This document shows, piece by piece, positions 51,507 to 61,052 of a DNA stretch of 64,000 bases (within the stretch, counting starts at the first letter, position 1; each line of letters begins with the position of its first letter). The notes under the pieces were generated by a model. The model was not told where the DNA came from. It worked only from the letters and a program-made list of their open reading frames with translations, and made no database searches. This stretch comes from Clostridiales bacterium (GTDB lineage: Bacteria > Bacillota > Clostridia > Lachnospirales > Lachnospiraceae), in contig DUNO01000009.1 in assembly GCA_012839295.1 (NCBI GenBank), positions 154,413 through 218,412 of the forward strand, written 5' to 3'. The position numbers and the translations under genes are program-made.

Positions 51507-52916
51507 ATGAACCTGATAAAAGATTTGCAGAGCAAGCCTGCTGTATTACTGACCCTTGTAGTTATCCTCATAAGTATCTGTATTATTGTTGTGGTACTGA
51601 TCCTGCTCTACCGTCTTGAAAACGAGAAGAGGGTGGCAAGGGCCGCATTGGAGCTAAAAAGGATCACGAACAGTATCCGGGCGGGGCTGGTCCACTTTAT
51701 TCTGGAAGACCATTGCCGGATCCTGTACGCGAGTAATGGTTTTTATGAAATTCTGGGCTATGACAAGGCGGCGGCAAAGGCCGGGAACAAGACCTCGCTT
51801 TACGATTTTATCGATCCCCAGGACGTAACCTTTGTCCAGGATATAGAGCAGCAGCTGGGAAATGAAACGATCCGCCGGGAGGTCAGGATGCTGACCAGGG
51901 ATAATAATCTCCTGTATTTTCTGATGAATGGAAACAGCACCCTCGGTAAGGACGGAAGGCATACTCTTTCCGTGGTCTTTGTAGATATCAGTGAAATGAA
52001 GTGTATGCAGGAACTGATTCTTTTGGAAGGGGAACGATACCGGATTGCAACGGAATTGTCGAATGACATACTTTTTGAATACCACATCAGGACGGATAAG
52101 ATGGTCCATGCGGATAAGATTGGGGAGTTATTTGGAATCAGCCCTACCATACCGGATTTTAGAAAGAACTGTGAGGAGCGCAGGGGGTACATACATCCCG
52201 ATGACTGGGGGATTTTTCTGGAGTTTTGCCAGAGCATTGCCAGTGGCAGCAGTATCATCGAATCCCAATACCGGATGAAAAACCGATTGGGTGAATTTAT
52301 CTGGTGCCAGATTATGGGGAAAACCATCTATGATGATAATAAGAACCCGGTCCGCGTAATCGGTAAGATAGTCAATGTGGATTCGCAAAAAAGGGAGCTG
52401 GAGGCGCTGGAATTTAAGGCGACCAGGGATCCCCTGACTGGTGTCTATAACAAGGAAGTAACCATTAAGAAAATAGATAAATTTATTTCAGGCAATAAGG
52501 ACAGGACCCATATGCTCATGCTGGTTGACTTGGATGATTTTAAGCGCATTAATGATACCTATGGACACCTGCAGGGAGATAAGGTATTAACCTATGTCAT
52601 CACCCGCATTAAGGAGGTTTTCTCGGAGGGTGAGATCATAGGGCGCATCGGAGGGGATGAATTCGTTGTCTTTGCCGGCAATATCACCAATGTGGAGGAA
52701 GTGCTGGACAAAGCTGCCATTTTAAAGCAGGCATTGGACCTCGTCTATAGGAATGGGCCCACTTCCATTAAAATCTCGGGCAGCATCGGTGTTGCGATCT
52801 ATCCGGAAGCAGGCATTCACTATGAACAGCTGATGGAGCATGCAGACCAGGCCTTATACCAGGTTAAGGAGAGGGGAAAGAATGATTTCATGCTCTATTC
52901 CCCCACCGCTAATTAA
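51507..52916 (+). CDS. PAS-PAS-GGDEF diguanylate cyclase
   Basis: 469 residues. One N-terminal membrane helix (about 13-36), two PAS-type sensor domains (about 55-165 and 178-295) and a GGDEF domain with RIGGDEFVVFAG (382-386), preceded by DPLTGVYNKE and VDLDDFKRINDTYGHLQGD. The active-site set is intact, so it should make c-di-GMP; no EAL partner is fused. No RxxD inhibitory site is visible. It overlaps the convergent SpoVB-like gene by 8 bp at the 3' end and has no terminator of its own. Confidence 0.92.
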   Translation: MNLIKDLQSKPAVLLTLVVILISICIIVVVLILLYRLENEKRVARAALELKRITNSIRAGLVHFILEDHCRILYASNGFYEILGYDKAAAKAGNKTSLYDFIDPQDVTFVQDIEQQLGNETIRREVRMLTRDNNLLYFLMNGNSTLGKDGRHTLSVVFVDISEMKCMQELILLEGERYRIATELSNDILFEYHIRTDKMVHADKIGELFGISPTIPDFRKNCEERRGYIHPDDWGIFLEFCQSIASGSSIIESQYRMKNRLGEFIWCQIMGKTIYDDNKNPVRVIGKIVNVDSQKRELEALEFKATRDPLTGVYNKEVTIKKIDKFISGNKDRTHMLMLVDLDDFKRINDTYGHLQGDKVLTYVITRIKEVFSEGEIIGRIGGDEFVVFAGNITNVEEVLDKAAILKQALDLVYRNGPTSIKISGSIGVAIYPEAGIHYEQLMEHADQALYQVKERGKNDFMLYSPTAN

Positions 52917-54495
52917 AATCCTTTTTTGTAATGGCGCCGGTAATCAATAAAAGAATTAAGCAAATGACACACAATACGAAGCAGCAGGCCAGTAAAAAGA
53001 CCACTTCGTTGACCTGTGTCATTTTTTTTAGATATTCATAGCAGGCATTCACTAAATTGCCGGCAAAGGCCACGATAATTCCAGGCTTGACGATGGAATT
53101 GACTGCATCCATCTGAAAGGATACATGGCGTATTACGGCAAAGATATCTAAGCCGGTGATGATTAATTGGCCGATTAATAAGGCAATCAGATAGCCTGTG
53201 ATCCCTTTGGAGGGAATTAGCACGACAATTAATATGATCTTACACAGGGTACCAAGGATGGAATTGATAAAGGTGATATGTGCTTTCCCAAGGCCGTTGA
53301 TAATGCTGCCTAAGGTGGTGGTAAGGTACATAAAAGGGCAGAGCCAGGCCAATATAATAAGGTATTCACCGCAGGCGGCATTGTGAAAAACGGTATTGCC
53401 AAGATCCCTTCCAAAGATAATAAAGATGCCTGTACTGATAATACCGATGATCATGCTGTACTTTACGGATACGGCGGTGGTTTTTCCGATTAATTTGTCA
53501 TTGCCCACTGCCTGGGCCTCCGATATGGCTGGAAGGAGGAGGACTGCAAGTGCATTTACCAGGGCGGTCGGGAACATGATAAAGGGGATGGACATGCCGT
53601 TTAAGACCCCGAAGGCAGCCAGGGAGGCCTGGGTATTCAGGCCGGACCTCCGCAGCATTGCCGGGATCAGGACAGATTCTATGCTATGTAAAATACTTAA
53701 CAGCAGGCGGTTTGCTGATAATGGGATACTTAAGGACATTAAATCCTTGAAGATTATTTTCCTACGGGTGGTCTTTGCCTCCGGGTCCGGCTCGGACACC
53801 ATTGTTTTGGCAGGGGACTTGGTAAGGAACATGGATGCAACATTATATAAACAGGAAGCAATTTCTCCTGCAACGACGCCGATGACCGCGATTTCACAGG
53901 TAACAGAGATGTTTCCCCCGCCCAGGTACAGGGCAATCACGTAGACGACCATAACGCGGATTACCTGCTCCAGCAGCTGGGTACAGGCAGGAACGCCTGC
54001 CTGCTTCAAGCCATAATAATACCCGTTAATGCAGGCGGTGATTCCGCAGAACGGGAATACGGCAGCCAGGATTTTCAGCGAGCCGGTACTGCGTATTTCT
54101 AAAAGAAAGCGGACTGCGATCAGATCAGCATATACGTAGACTAATATGGATAAAATGGCTGCTAAAATAACCGAGACAAGGATGCCAAGCCGGAGTATTT
54201 TATACACATTTTTCGTATTCCGTTTTGCAAGCTCCGCCGCTACCAGCCTGGAGATGGAGGTCTGGATCCCGGTGGCGAAGATGGTAAAGCATATTGCGTA
54301 AACAGGAAAAATCAATTGATAGATTCCCATTAACTCTGCGCCCATTGTATTTGAAAGGAAGATGCGGTAGAAGAATCCGATAAATCTTGTAATAAACCCT
54401 GCAATGGTGAGGATGAAGGTTCCCCTCACAATGCTGCTTCCCTTTATGCGTTGTACCTGTTGTATGGTTAGCGGTTTCGCCATAATAATGTCCAT
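52909..54495 (-). CDS. SpoVB/MurJ-family lipid flippase
   Basis: 528 residues from ATG 54495 (MDIIMAKPLT), or 524 from ATG 54483; the leader element makes the choice uncertain, and the frame stays open to 54531. About 14 membrane helices with the family N-terminus SIVRGTFILTIAGFITRFIGFFYRIFLSNTMGAELMGIYQLIFPVYAI. SpoVB-type MOP exporters flip lipid-linked peptidoglycan precursors during spore cortex synthesis, but paralogs handle other undecaprenyl substrates. It is transcribed toward the cyclase gene. Leader element copy C precedes it. Confidence 0.9.
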   Translation of the reverse strand: MDIIMAKPLTIQQVQRIKGSSIVRGTFILTIAGFITRFIGFFYRIFLSNTMGAELMGIYQLIFPVYAICFTIFATGIQTSISRLVAAELAKRNTKNVYKILRLGILVSVILAAILSILVYVYADLIAVRFLLEIRSTGSLKILAAVFPFCGITACINGYYYGLKQAGVPACTQLLEQVIRVMVVYVIALYLGGGNISVTCEIAVIGVVAGEIASCLYNVASMFLTKSPAKTMVSEPDPEAKTTRRKIIFKDLMSLSIPLSANRLLLSILHSIESVLIPAMLRRSGLNTQASLAAFGVLNGMSIPFIMFPTALVNALAVLLLPAISEAQAVGNDKLIGKTTAVSVKYSMIIGIISTGIFIIFGRDLGNTVFHNAACGEYLIILAWLCPFMYLTTTLGSIINGLGKAHITFINSILGTLCKIILIVVLIPSKGITGYLIALLIGQLIITGLDIFAVIRHVSFQMDAVNSIVKPGIIVAFAGNLVNACYEYLKKMTQVNEVVFLLACCFVLCVICLILLLITGAITKKDFN

Positions 54496-54551
54496 GCCTT
54501 CACTATGGGCATTGCCCTTATACTGCACCAATCGCCATGAAAGTACAGCAT
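54468..54551 (-). CDS. Putative 27-residue upstream frame, copy C
   Basis: ATG at 54551 follows GGGGGG at the expected distance. The frame reads MLYFHGDWCSIRAMPIVKAW and continues 7 more residues, ending 15-18 nt inside the flippase gene. A one-base indel relative to copies A and B changes the frame, so peptide conservation is not supported. Confidence 0.25.
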   Translation of the reverse strand: MLYFHGDWCSIRAMPIVKAWTLLWRNR

Positions 54552-54598
54552 GGATCCGGTCCCCCCTTCGTTCATTAATTTTATTTTTTTAACTTTCA
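54484..54598 (-). promoter_or_regulatory. Three-copy leader element, copy C (upstream of the SpoVB-like gene)
   Basis: On the minus strand it shows the landmarks of copies A and B in order: TGAAAG, GAACGAAGGGGGGACCGG, ATCCATG, CATGGCGATT, and AAGGCATGGACATTATTATG. About 22-29 extra bases, containing GGGCAATGCCC, lie between the last two. CCATG can pair with CATGG of the proximal arm, or CCATGC with GCATGG at the start codon. The ATG of the flippase lies at the 3' end exactly as in copy A. A GC-rich palindrome (54605-54619) lies just upstream. Confidence 0.55.
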
Positions 54599-54790
54599 TG
54601 CCACGCTGCCCCGGGCAGCACGGACAATCAGTGAGAAGAGCGTTGTTCAATGCCTTTCTATGTATGTATATTTCCGACGGGAGTGACTTATGTTATAAAA
54701 AAGAAAAGCCTAAATTGATTTAAACCAGATTTCCCAAGAATTGTGAGGAGCCTTTCTTCGTATTTTGACAGGAAATGTTTTCAAAGTATC

Positions 54791-54819
54791 TTGACAGAAA
54801 CAGGAAAAAGGTTTACAAT
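54791..54819 (+). promoter_or_regulatory. Promoter of the LacI-type regulator and maltodextrin locus
   Basis: A perfect TTGACA (54791-54796) and TACAAT (54814-54819) are separated by exactly 17 bp, the best sigma-A promoter in the window. Confidence 0.85.
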
Positions 54820-54825
54820 AGATTT

Positions 54826-54841
54826 ATGCAAACGGTTGCAT
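54826..54841 (+). promoter_or_regulatory. LacI-family operator overlapping the transcription start
   Basis: ATGCAAACGGTTGCAT has perfect 6-bp inverted arms (ATGCAA/TTGCAT) around ACGG, the size and symmetry of LacI/MalR operators. It starts 7 bp after the -10 box and so covers +1. The regulator encoded 19 bp downstream probably represses its own operon here. Confidence 0.75.
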
Positions 54842-54859
54842 AAAAAGACGGAGGATAAA

Positions 54860-55879
54860 ATGGCGGTTACAATTAAAGATATTGCAAAGAAGGTGGGGGT
54901 ATCCCCTTCCACTGTATCACGGGTGGTAAATGGAAACGCCCTGATATCAAAAGAAACGAGGGATAAGATTTTTGCAGCGATGAAGGAGATGGACTATCAT
55001 CCAAACAGCCTTGCGAGGAATTTGGCGAACGGCAGTACCTATGCAATCGGACTGGTGATTGACGCACGGGATGATAATACATTTTCCAATGCTTTTTTTA
55101 ATCGGAGTGTATATGCAATCGAAACAGTTCTACAGCAACATGGGTATAACCTATTAATTACCAATGACAGGGAGGACGAAAATTGTTCTCCGGTAGAAAA
55201 ATTAATTTTGGAAAAAAGAGTGGACGGAGTTATATTGCCAAGCTCCAGTGTGACGCAAAAGCTCATTAATTTGCTCCGGAAAAATGACTTTCCCTTCATT
55301 ATCCTGGGAGAACCAGAGATTGAAAAGGATGAAACCAGCTGGGTGGATGTCGACAATCTGTTGGGAGGTGAAATGGCGGTAAAACATTTGCTGGGCCAGG
55401 GATATCGGTCGATTGCCTTTATTCTGGAGAACCAGGCTACGGTATTTGCCAGGAACCGTGTGCAGGGATATAGGAAAGCCCTGGGTGAGAATGGCTGCGG
55501 GGTAAATACGGACTATATCATTGATTGCAAAGGAAATTGCGAGGCAGCCTATGGGGCAGTCAGGGAATTAGCGTCCTCACAGGACAAACCGGAGGCGGTT
55601 TTATGCGCAAATAATGTGATTGCCTATCAGGTATTGCGTGCACTCCGGGATAGCTTGATGTCGGTGCCTGAGGATATGGCAGTTATGTCCTTTGATAATT
55701 ATCCCTTTGCGGAATATATGGATCCCCCTCTTTCTGTGGTGGATGTGGATACCTTCCGCTTGGGTGAACAGGCTGCAACGGATCTGATAAAAAAGATCCA
55801 GAATGCAGATTATGAAAATCAACAAACCATGATTGCAACCGAATTAATCCTCAGGGAATCCACGAAAAGGAAAAAATAA
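54860..55879 (+). CDS. LacI-family transcriptional regulator (MalR-like)
   Basis: 339 residues from ATG 54860 (CGGAGGA just upstream). The N-terminal helix-turn-helix and hinge (VTIKDIAKKVGVSPSTVSRVVNGNALISKETRDKIFAAMKEMDYHPNSLARNLANG) is textbook LacI. The rest is a periplasmic-binding-protein-like effector domain (YAIGLVIDARDDNTFSNAFFNRSVYAIE, DGVILPSSSV, VMSFDNYPFAEYMDPPLSVVDVD). Position at the head of an amylase and maltodextrin transport locus, together with a palindromic operator at its own promoter, points to a maltose-type repressor. Followed by the GH13 gene after 22 bp. Confidence 0.93.
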   Translation: MAVTIKDIAKKVGVSPSTVSRVVNGNALISKETRDKIFAAMKEMDYHPNSLARNLANGSTYAIGLVIDARDDNTFSNAFFNRSVYAIETVLQQHGYNLLITNDREDENCSPVEKLILEKRVDGVILPSSSVTQKLINLLRKNDFPFIILGEPEIEKDETSWVDVDNLLGGEMAVKHLLGQGYRSIAFILENQATVFARNRVQGYRKALGENGCGVNTDYIIDCKGNCEAAYGAVRELASSQDKPEAVLCANNVIAYQVLRALRDSLMSVPEDMAVMSFDNYPFAEYMDPPLSVVDVDTFRLGEQAATDLIKKIQNADYENQQTMIATELILRESTKRKK

Positions 55880-55901
55880 GGATGTAAAGAAGGGGAAAGA
55901 C

Positions 55902-57701
55902 ATGTTAAAAGAAGCAATTTCTCATGAAAATACCATACGCTTTGTACATGCAAAATCAAGGGAGTGCTTAAACTTCCGTATCCGGGTCGGAAGGCAGGGT
56001 ATGAAACGATGCCAGCTCATATATTTTTCAAGGACTAACCCGAAGGGAAAAAAGCGGGTAGATATGGCCTGGAGGTACCGGGACCGGTGGTTTGATTACT
56101 ATGAGGCGGAGATTTGTTTTAAGAAGGTTGCAAGGTACCAAAAATATTATTTCCGCCTAGAAGACAGAAGCGGTGGAGTGGAGTACCTGGGCGTGAATGG
56201 TTTTAGCAGCAGGGAACCGGTGGATGGGCTGTTTGAATTCCTCTATGCGAATGAAGGAGATATTTATGCGGTTCCAGGTTGGGCAAAGGGACAGATTTTC
56301 TACCAGATCTTTCCGGAACGCTTTGCCAATGGCAGGAAGGACAATGACCCGGAGGGCTGCGTGCCCTGGGGCAGCACTCCGACCAGGGAAAATTACATGG
56401 GAGGAGATATTGCGGGAGTTCACCAGCATCTGGATTATCTAAAGGAGCTGGGGGTCGGGTGCATTTATTTCAATCCTATCTTCCAGGGTGACTTTAACCA
56501 TAAATATGCTACTACGGATTATTATAAGATTGATCCCATGTTTGGGACGGAGGAAGAATTCCGGGAGCTGGTATCAGCCTGCCATGAAAGAGAAATCAAG
56601 GTAATATTGGATGGGGTTTTTAACCACACCGGGATTCATTTCGAGCCCTTCCAAGATATTTTAAAGCATCAGGAAGCCTCCAGGTATAAGGAGTGGTTTT
56701 ATATCACGGAATACCCGGTCAGTATTTCCCATCACAATTATGAGTGCGTGGGAGCCTACAAATGGATGCCAAAGCTAAATACCTCTAACCTGGAGGTGGC
56801 GGAGTACATATTAGAAGTGATGGAGTACTGGATCCGGGAGTACCAGATTGACGGATGGCGCCTGGATGTAGCCGATGAGGTGGATAAGAGGGTCTGGCAA
56901 AGAGCAAGAGCCTGCCTAAAAGCAAAATATCCTGATTGCCTTTTGCTGGGGGAAACCTGGGGATATGGGCTTAACATGATGCTGGGGGACCAGATGGACA
57001 GCGTGATGAACTATGTGTTCCGTGACTTTACCAGAGATTTTTTTGCATATGAATCCATTGGTGCCAGGGAGCTTGACCACCGGATAAACCAGATGCTTTC
57101 CGCTTATTTTGGGGAAGCGAAGCATGGGCTGTATAATCTTCTGGACAGCCATGATACGGAGCGGTTCTTGACTATGGGCAAGGAAGAAAAGCGGAGGTTG
57201 AAGCTTGCCGCTGCGTTCCAATTTTTATTTCCGGGAGCCCCGGCCATTTATTATGGAGATGAGATCGGCATGACGGGGGAAAATGATCCTGATTGCCGGA
57301 AAGCAATGAGGTGGGAGCCGGGAGAGCAGGATGGGGAGCTTTATGGCTGGTACCGCCGGATGGCGGCACTCAGGAAGAAAGAGAGGTGCATCCGGGAAGG
57401 AAATTACGCGACAAACCTGTGCGGAGAAAAAGAAGGGGTGTTCGGGTTCCTCCGCTTTGATGAAAAGGACAGCATCTATGTCGTTTTTAACCGCAGTGAA
57501 GAAGAAAACCGGAGCTATATTCCTGTCAGGGAAATGGGGAGCTACGAGGACCTGGTTACCGGCGAGGAAGCTGTATCTGAGGAAATCCTTAAGGGGGAAC
57601 ATTTTTACAACGGGGATGTTATGGCGTATGGGGGAAAGATAGAAATGTGCCTGGAACCGTATGCCGTGAAGATCATAAAAAAAATTAATGGAGGTAGGTA
57701 A
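55902..57701 (+). CDS. Intracellular GH13 neopullulanase/cyclomaltodextrinase
   Basis: 599 residues, no signal peptide. The N-terminal 130 residues form the CBM34-like domain of GH13 subfamily 20 (IRFVHAKSRECLNFRIRVG...YYEAEICFKKVARYQKYYFRLED). Catalytic regions are complete: I DGVFNHTG (D237, H242), II GWRLDVADEV (nucleophile D322), III LLGETWG (acid E351) and IV LLDSHDTERF (D418). MGGDIAGVHQHLDYLKELGVGCIYFNPIF is typical. It should hydrolyse imported maltodextrins or cyclodextrins in the cytoplasm. Two bases separate it from the binding-protein start. Confidence 0.93.
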   Translation: MLKEAISHENTIRFVHAKSRECLNFRIRVGRQGMKRCQLIYFSRTNPKGKKRVDMAWRYRDRWFDYYEAEICFKKVARYQKYYFRLEDRSGGVEYLGVNGFSSREPVDGLFEFLYANEGDIYAVPGWAKGQIFYQIFPERFANGRKDNDPEGCVPWGSTPTRENYMGGDIAGVHQHLDYLKELGVGCIYFNPIFQGDFNHKYATTDYYKIDPMFGTEEEFRELVSACHEREIKVILDGVFNHTGIHFEPFQDILKHQEASRYKEWFYITEYPVSISHHNYECVGAYKWMPKLNTSNLEVAEYILEVMEYWIREYQIDGWRLDVADEVDKRVWQRARACLKAKYPDCLLLGETWGYGLNMMLGDQMDSVMNYVFRDFTRDFFAYESIGARELDHRINQMLSAYFGEAKHGLYNLLDSHDTERFLTMGKEEKRRLKLAAAFQFLFPGAPAIYYGDEIGMTGENDPDCRKAMRWEPGEQDGELYGWYRRMAALRKKERCIREGNYATNLCGEKEGVFGFLRFDEKDSIYVVFNRSEEENRSYIPVREMGSYEDLVTGEEAVSEEILKGEHFYNGDVMAYGGKIEMCLEPYAVKIIKKINGGR

Positions 57702-57702
57702 T

Positions 57703-59016
57703 ATGAAGAGAGGGAAAAAAATACTGGTAATTATAATGGCAGCTGTAATAGGCTTGGCGGCACTCACAGCCTGCAAAAAATCACCAGTAATATCTGAAAC
57801 TGGCCAGACGACCAAAGAATCAGCAGAAACAAAAAAAGCAGAACAAAAAACAGTGACAATTAACTTTTGGCACCATTACAGTGCCCAATCGGCAGAAAAT
57901 GCAACCCTTGAAAAGGTTTTGATTCCCAAGTTTGAAGAGGAGAATCCAGGGATAAAGGTAAACCCGGTATCCCATGAATGGGCAGATTTGCACGAAAAAA
58001 TATTGATCAGTGCAAAATCAAATACACTGCCGGATGTCGCAAGGCTTGACAGCGCGTGGATTCCTGAATTCCATAAGATGGGCATCCTTGTCCCATTGGA
58101 TGAAGAAATGAGCGATTTTTCATCCGTGGCAGATGGATTATTGGAAAGCGCCATGGCTACGGCAAACATAGGCGGGCATGCATATGGGCTGGCATTAAAT
58201 ACAAATACAAAAATCTTATTCTATAATGCAGAAGCCTTCCGGAAGGCAGGGCTGGATGCGCCCAAGACTATGGAAGACTTTGTGAATGCAATAAAGGCAT
58301 TATCCGGTACGAACGAAAACGGGCAAACCGTATGGGGTTATAATGAACCGGCACTTGCAGGCTGGAATCTTTGCCCCTTTATCTGGAGCTTCGGCGGTGA
58401 GCTGACCAACCCGGAACAGACAAAGGCCAGCGGATATATCAATAGCGATAAAACCGTTGCAGCAATCCAGACGCTTGCCGATCTTTATAAGGCCGGGGCG
58501 ATTACCGGATGGAACAGCGGGGATATCCCGATGACCGATGGGTTTGGTACCGGCCGGTATATGATGCTGCTGGAAGGCCCGTGGAAAATCGCAGAGCTGG
58601 CAGGAGCATATCCGGATCTGGAGTATGCGACTGTTGATATGCCGGCCGGCGATGGGGGTTCACACTCCGTACTCGGAGGTGAGGATATTTCTATGTTTAA
58701 CTCGGCCAATAAAGAGGCCGCCTGGAAATTCATGCAATTTATGACGAGTGAATATGCCCAGACAGAGATGGCAAAGTGCGGACAGATTCCTGTAAATAAA
58801 AAGGCATTGGAAAACGATACCGTAAAGAAGGCCGACTTTGCTCCATTCCTGGAGGCAATTAAAAATGCAAAATCACGTCCTACCGTTGCAAGCTGGTCTG
58901 AAATCGACAATGAATTGTCCGTTGCAGTCACAGCCGTTATGAACGGGGAGAAAACCGCAAAGGAAGCAATGGATGAACTTGCCGTGAAAGTGGATGCATT
59001 GCTTGCCGCTGAATGA
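57703..59016 (+). CDS. Maltodextrin ABC transporter solute-binding lipoprotein (MalE/MalX-like)
   Basis: 437 residues from ATG 57703, one base after the GH13 stop, with GGAGGTAGG upstream. Signal peptide ends in the lipobox LTAC. The mature protein shows the family 1 binding fold (TINFWHHYSAQSAENATLEKVLIPKFEEENPGIKV, YGLALNTNTKILFYNAEAFRKAGLDAPKTMEDFVNA, GGEDISMFNSANKEAAWKFMQFMTSEYAQTEMA). The neighbours make a malto-oligosaccharide ligand likely. A 222-base gap separates it from the first permease. Confidence 0.92.
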   Translation: MKRGKKILVIIMAAVIGLAALTACKKSPVISETGQTTKESAETKKAEQKTVTINFWHHYSAQSAENATLEKVLIPKFEEENPGIKVNPVSHEWADLHEKILISAKSNTLPDVARLDSAWIPEFHKMGILVPLDEEMSDFSSVADGLLESAMATANIGGHAYGLALNTNTKILFYNAEAFRKAGLDAPKTMEDFVNAIKALSGTNENGQTVWGYNEPALAGWNLCPFIWSFGGELTNPEQTKASGYINSDKTVAAIQTLADLYKAGAITGWNSGDIPMTDGFGTGRYMMLLEGPWKIAELAGAYPDLEYATVDMPAGDGGSHSVLGGEDISMFNSANKEAAWKFMQFMTSEYAQTEMAKCGQIPVNKKALENDTVKKADFAPFLEAIKNAKSRPTVASWSEIDNELSVAVTAVMNGEKTAKEAMDELAVKVDALLAAE

Positions 59017-59238
59017 ACATGAGAGTTTTCTCATTTCATTATACTATGATAAAAACCTCAAGTCAATGTGAAATGGAACAAACATAAGGGCAGACGTAAG
59101 GGCAGAGAAGAAACGAAAGTAGCAAAGCAGAGGGAGCAATAAGCATAGATAGACTGGATGAAAGAGGCAGAACGGATGCAACAGACAGAACAGGGCAGTA
59201 AGTAAAACTGATGCATAAGAAATGGAGAAGGATAAAAT
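59017..59238. other. Intercistronic gap in the maltodextrin operon
   Basis: No gene is supported here. ATGAGA/TCTCAT (around 59019-59034) forms a small hairpin just after the binding-protein stop, possibly stabilising the upstream mRNA. The rest is A-rich with no clear promoter or terminator. Confidence 0.4.
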
Positions 59239-60126
59239 ATGAATAAGACAGCGAAGGGGAAGCAGTGGCAGATTGGAATGCTGCTCCTTCCCGGGCTCTT
59301 GGTTTTTGGGGTGTTTACAGCATATCCCCTCATAAAGCTTTTTATCATGAGTTTTTTTAAATGGGACTTCGGTTCCATGCTGGAGCAGCAATTTATCGGG
59401 GTACAGAATTATAAAGAGGTTATATCGGATCCCTATTTTCGCATTTCCTTTGTGAATACGCTGGTATATACCCTTGTAACTGTACCGGCACAGATGGCGC
59501 TCGGTCTTTTGGTAGCACTTTGTATCAATAGCATTACGCACCTAAAGGTGAGCTTTCGGGTTCTTTATTATTTGCCGGTCATTACCTCCTGGGTAATTGC
59601 GTCCCTGGTATTTAAATATATTTTCAATACCGAAGGCATGCTTAACTATATCCTATTTCATGTCCTGCATCTTACGGACCATAATATCCGGTGGCTGGAC
59701 AGCAGGTGGGGAGGGCTGGGCGTTGCCATGCTGCTCGGGACCTGGAAAGGAATCGGCTGGAATATGGTGGTTTTTCTGGCGGCCTTACAGACCGTTCCCA
59801 CAGAGCTTTACGAGGTTTCAGGAATCGACGGCGCAGGAGCTGTTAAAAAATTTTTTCATGTGACCATTCCATGTATCAGGGGAACCATATTGTTTGCCCT
59901 GGTCATGCTGACCATTGGAGGTTTTAACGTGTTTACCTCCATTAAGATGATAACCGGGGGCGAACCGGGGCATCAGACCGACACCATACTTACCTGGATG
60001 TATTACAAAGCCTTCAGCACCGGTAAGTTTGGCTATTCGGCGGCACTTTCCTTCATTGTTGCGGTTTGCCTTGCGATTTTAGCGGCAGTTCAGTTCCGTT
60101 TAATGAAGAACAGGGAAGAGGGGTAA
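59239..60126 (+). CDS. Maltodextrin ABC transporter permease (MalF-like)
   Basis: 295 residues with six membrane helices. Starts MNKTAKGKQWQIGMLLLPGLLVFGVFTAYPLIKLFIMSF, the typical first helix of MalF/UgpA permeases. The EAA loop is ELYEVSGIDGAGAVKKFFHVTIPCIRG. GAGAAGGA gives the ribosome binding site. It forms the membrane channel with the next gene product; the ATPase is not encoded here. Confidence 0.92.
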   Translation: MNKTAKGKQWQIGMLLLPGLLVFGVFTAYPLIKLFIMSFFKWDFGSMLEQQFIGVQNYKEVISDPYFRISFVNTLVYTLVTVPAQMALGLLVALCINSITHLKVSFRVLYYLPVITSWVIASLVFKYIFNTEGMLNYILFHVLHLTDHNIRWLDSRWGGLGVAMLLGTWKGIGWNMVVFLAALQTVPTELYEVSGIDGAGAVKKFFHVTIPCIRGTILFALVMLTIGGFNVFTSIKMITGGEPGHQTDTILTWMYYKAFSTGKFGYSAALSFIVAVCLAILAAVQFRLMKNREEG

Positions 60127-60136
60127 GGGAAGAAAG

Positions 60137-60988
60137 ATGAAAAAAAGGTTAAAACGAAAAATAGCAAAAGAGACCCTCCTCCTTCTTTTTCTGACGGCGG
60201 GACTCTATATCGTTGTGATGCCGATGGTATATATGATCAGCACCTCCTTAAAGCCAAATGGGGCTTTATATGAATTTCCCCCGCGGTTTTTCCCGAGGCT
60301 CCAGGAGGTAACCGTTGAAAATTATCAGTATATTATCGGAGAAGGAAAATTCTACATGAATTTTGTGAACAGCATTGTTGTTTCGGTCACGACGGTGGCG
60401 GCAGCAGCTTTGGTGGCAGCAGCCTTAGGATTTTGCATCGCCCGGTTTAATTTTTTAGGGAAGAACCTGTTGTTTGTATTCATCATGCTGACGATGATTA
60501 TTCCCGGCATGACACTGATTGTTCCCCAATATGAATTGGCTGTCTGGCTCAAGGTAATAGGTAAGCTTACGGGGCTGATTCCCTTTTATATTGCGTGGGT
60601 GATCCCTTATTCCACATTTATGATTAAAGGATTTGTTGAAACTGTACCGAGGGAGCTGGATGAAGCCATTTATATTGATGGAGGGTCGGTTTTTACGGTG
60701 TTCTTCCGGATTATACTGCCCTTGGCAAAACCGGGGATTGCCTCCGTATCCATCTTCAACTTTTTAACAGCCTGGGAGGAGTTTCCCTGGGCAAATACGG
60801 TGATCAATGATAATGCAAAGCGGACATTGCCTATTGCGATTTCAGGTTTCTTTGGGCAGCATCAATTTACCCAATGGGGATATGTTTTTGCTCTTTCTGT
60901 TCTCAGCTTAATTCCAATTTTGATGGTTTTTATCTTTTGCCAAAAGTTTTTTGTCGCCGGACTCACAACCGGCAGTGTAAAAGGGTAA
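60137..60988 (+). CDS. Maltodextrin ABC transporter permease (MalG-like)
   Basis: 283 residues, six membrane helices. The EAA loop ELDEAIYIDGGSVFTVFFRIILPLAKPG and the C-terminus KFFVAGLTTGSVKG are diagnostic of MalG-type subunits. Ten bases separate it from the MalF-like gene. A perfect hairpin CCGCAG/CTGCGG lies in the 64-base gap before the amylase gene. Confidence 0.92.
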   Translation: MKKRLKRKIAKETLLLLFLTAGLYIVVMPMVYMISTSLKPNGALYEFPPRFFPRLQEVTVENYQYIIGEGKFYMNFVNSIVVSVTTVAAAALVAAALGFCIARFNFLGKNLLFVFIMLTMIIPGMTLIVPQYELAVWLKVIGKLTGLIPFYIAWVIPYSTFMIKGFVETVPRELDEAIYIDGGSVFTVFFRIILPLAKPGIASVSIFNFLTAWEEFPWANTVINDNAKRTLPIAISGFFGQHQFTQWGYVFALSVLSLIPILMVFIFCQKFFVAGLTTGSVKG

Positions 60989-61052
60989 CGTATAATCCGC
61001 AGCAGAGCTGCGGGCCAGGGAGAATCCCATATTTGGGTGGAAAGGAGCTTTT

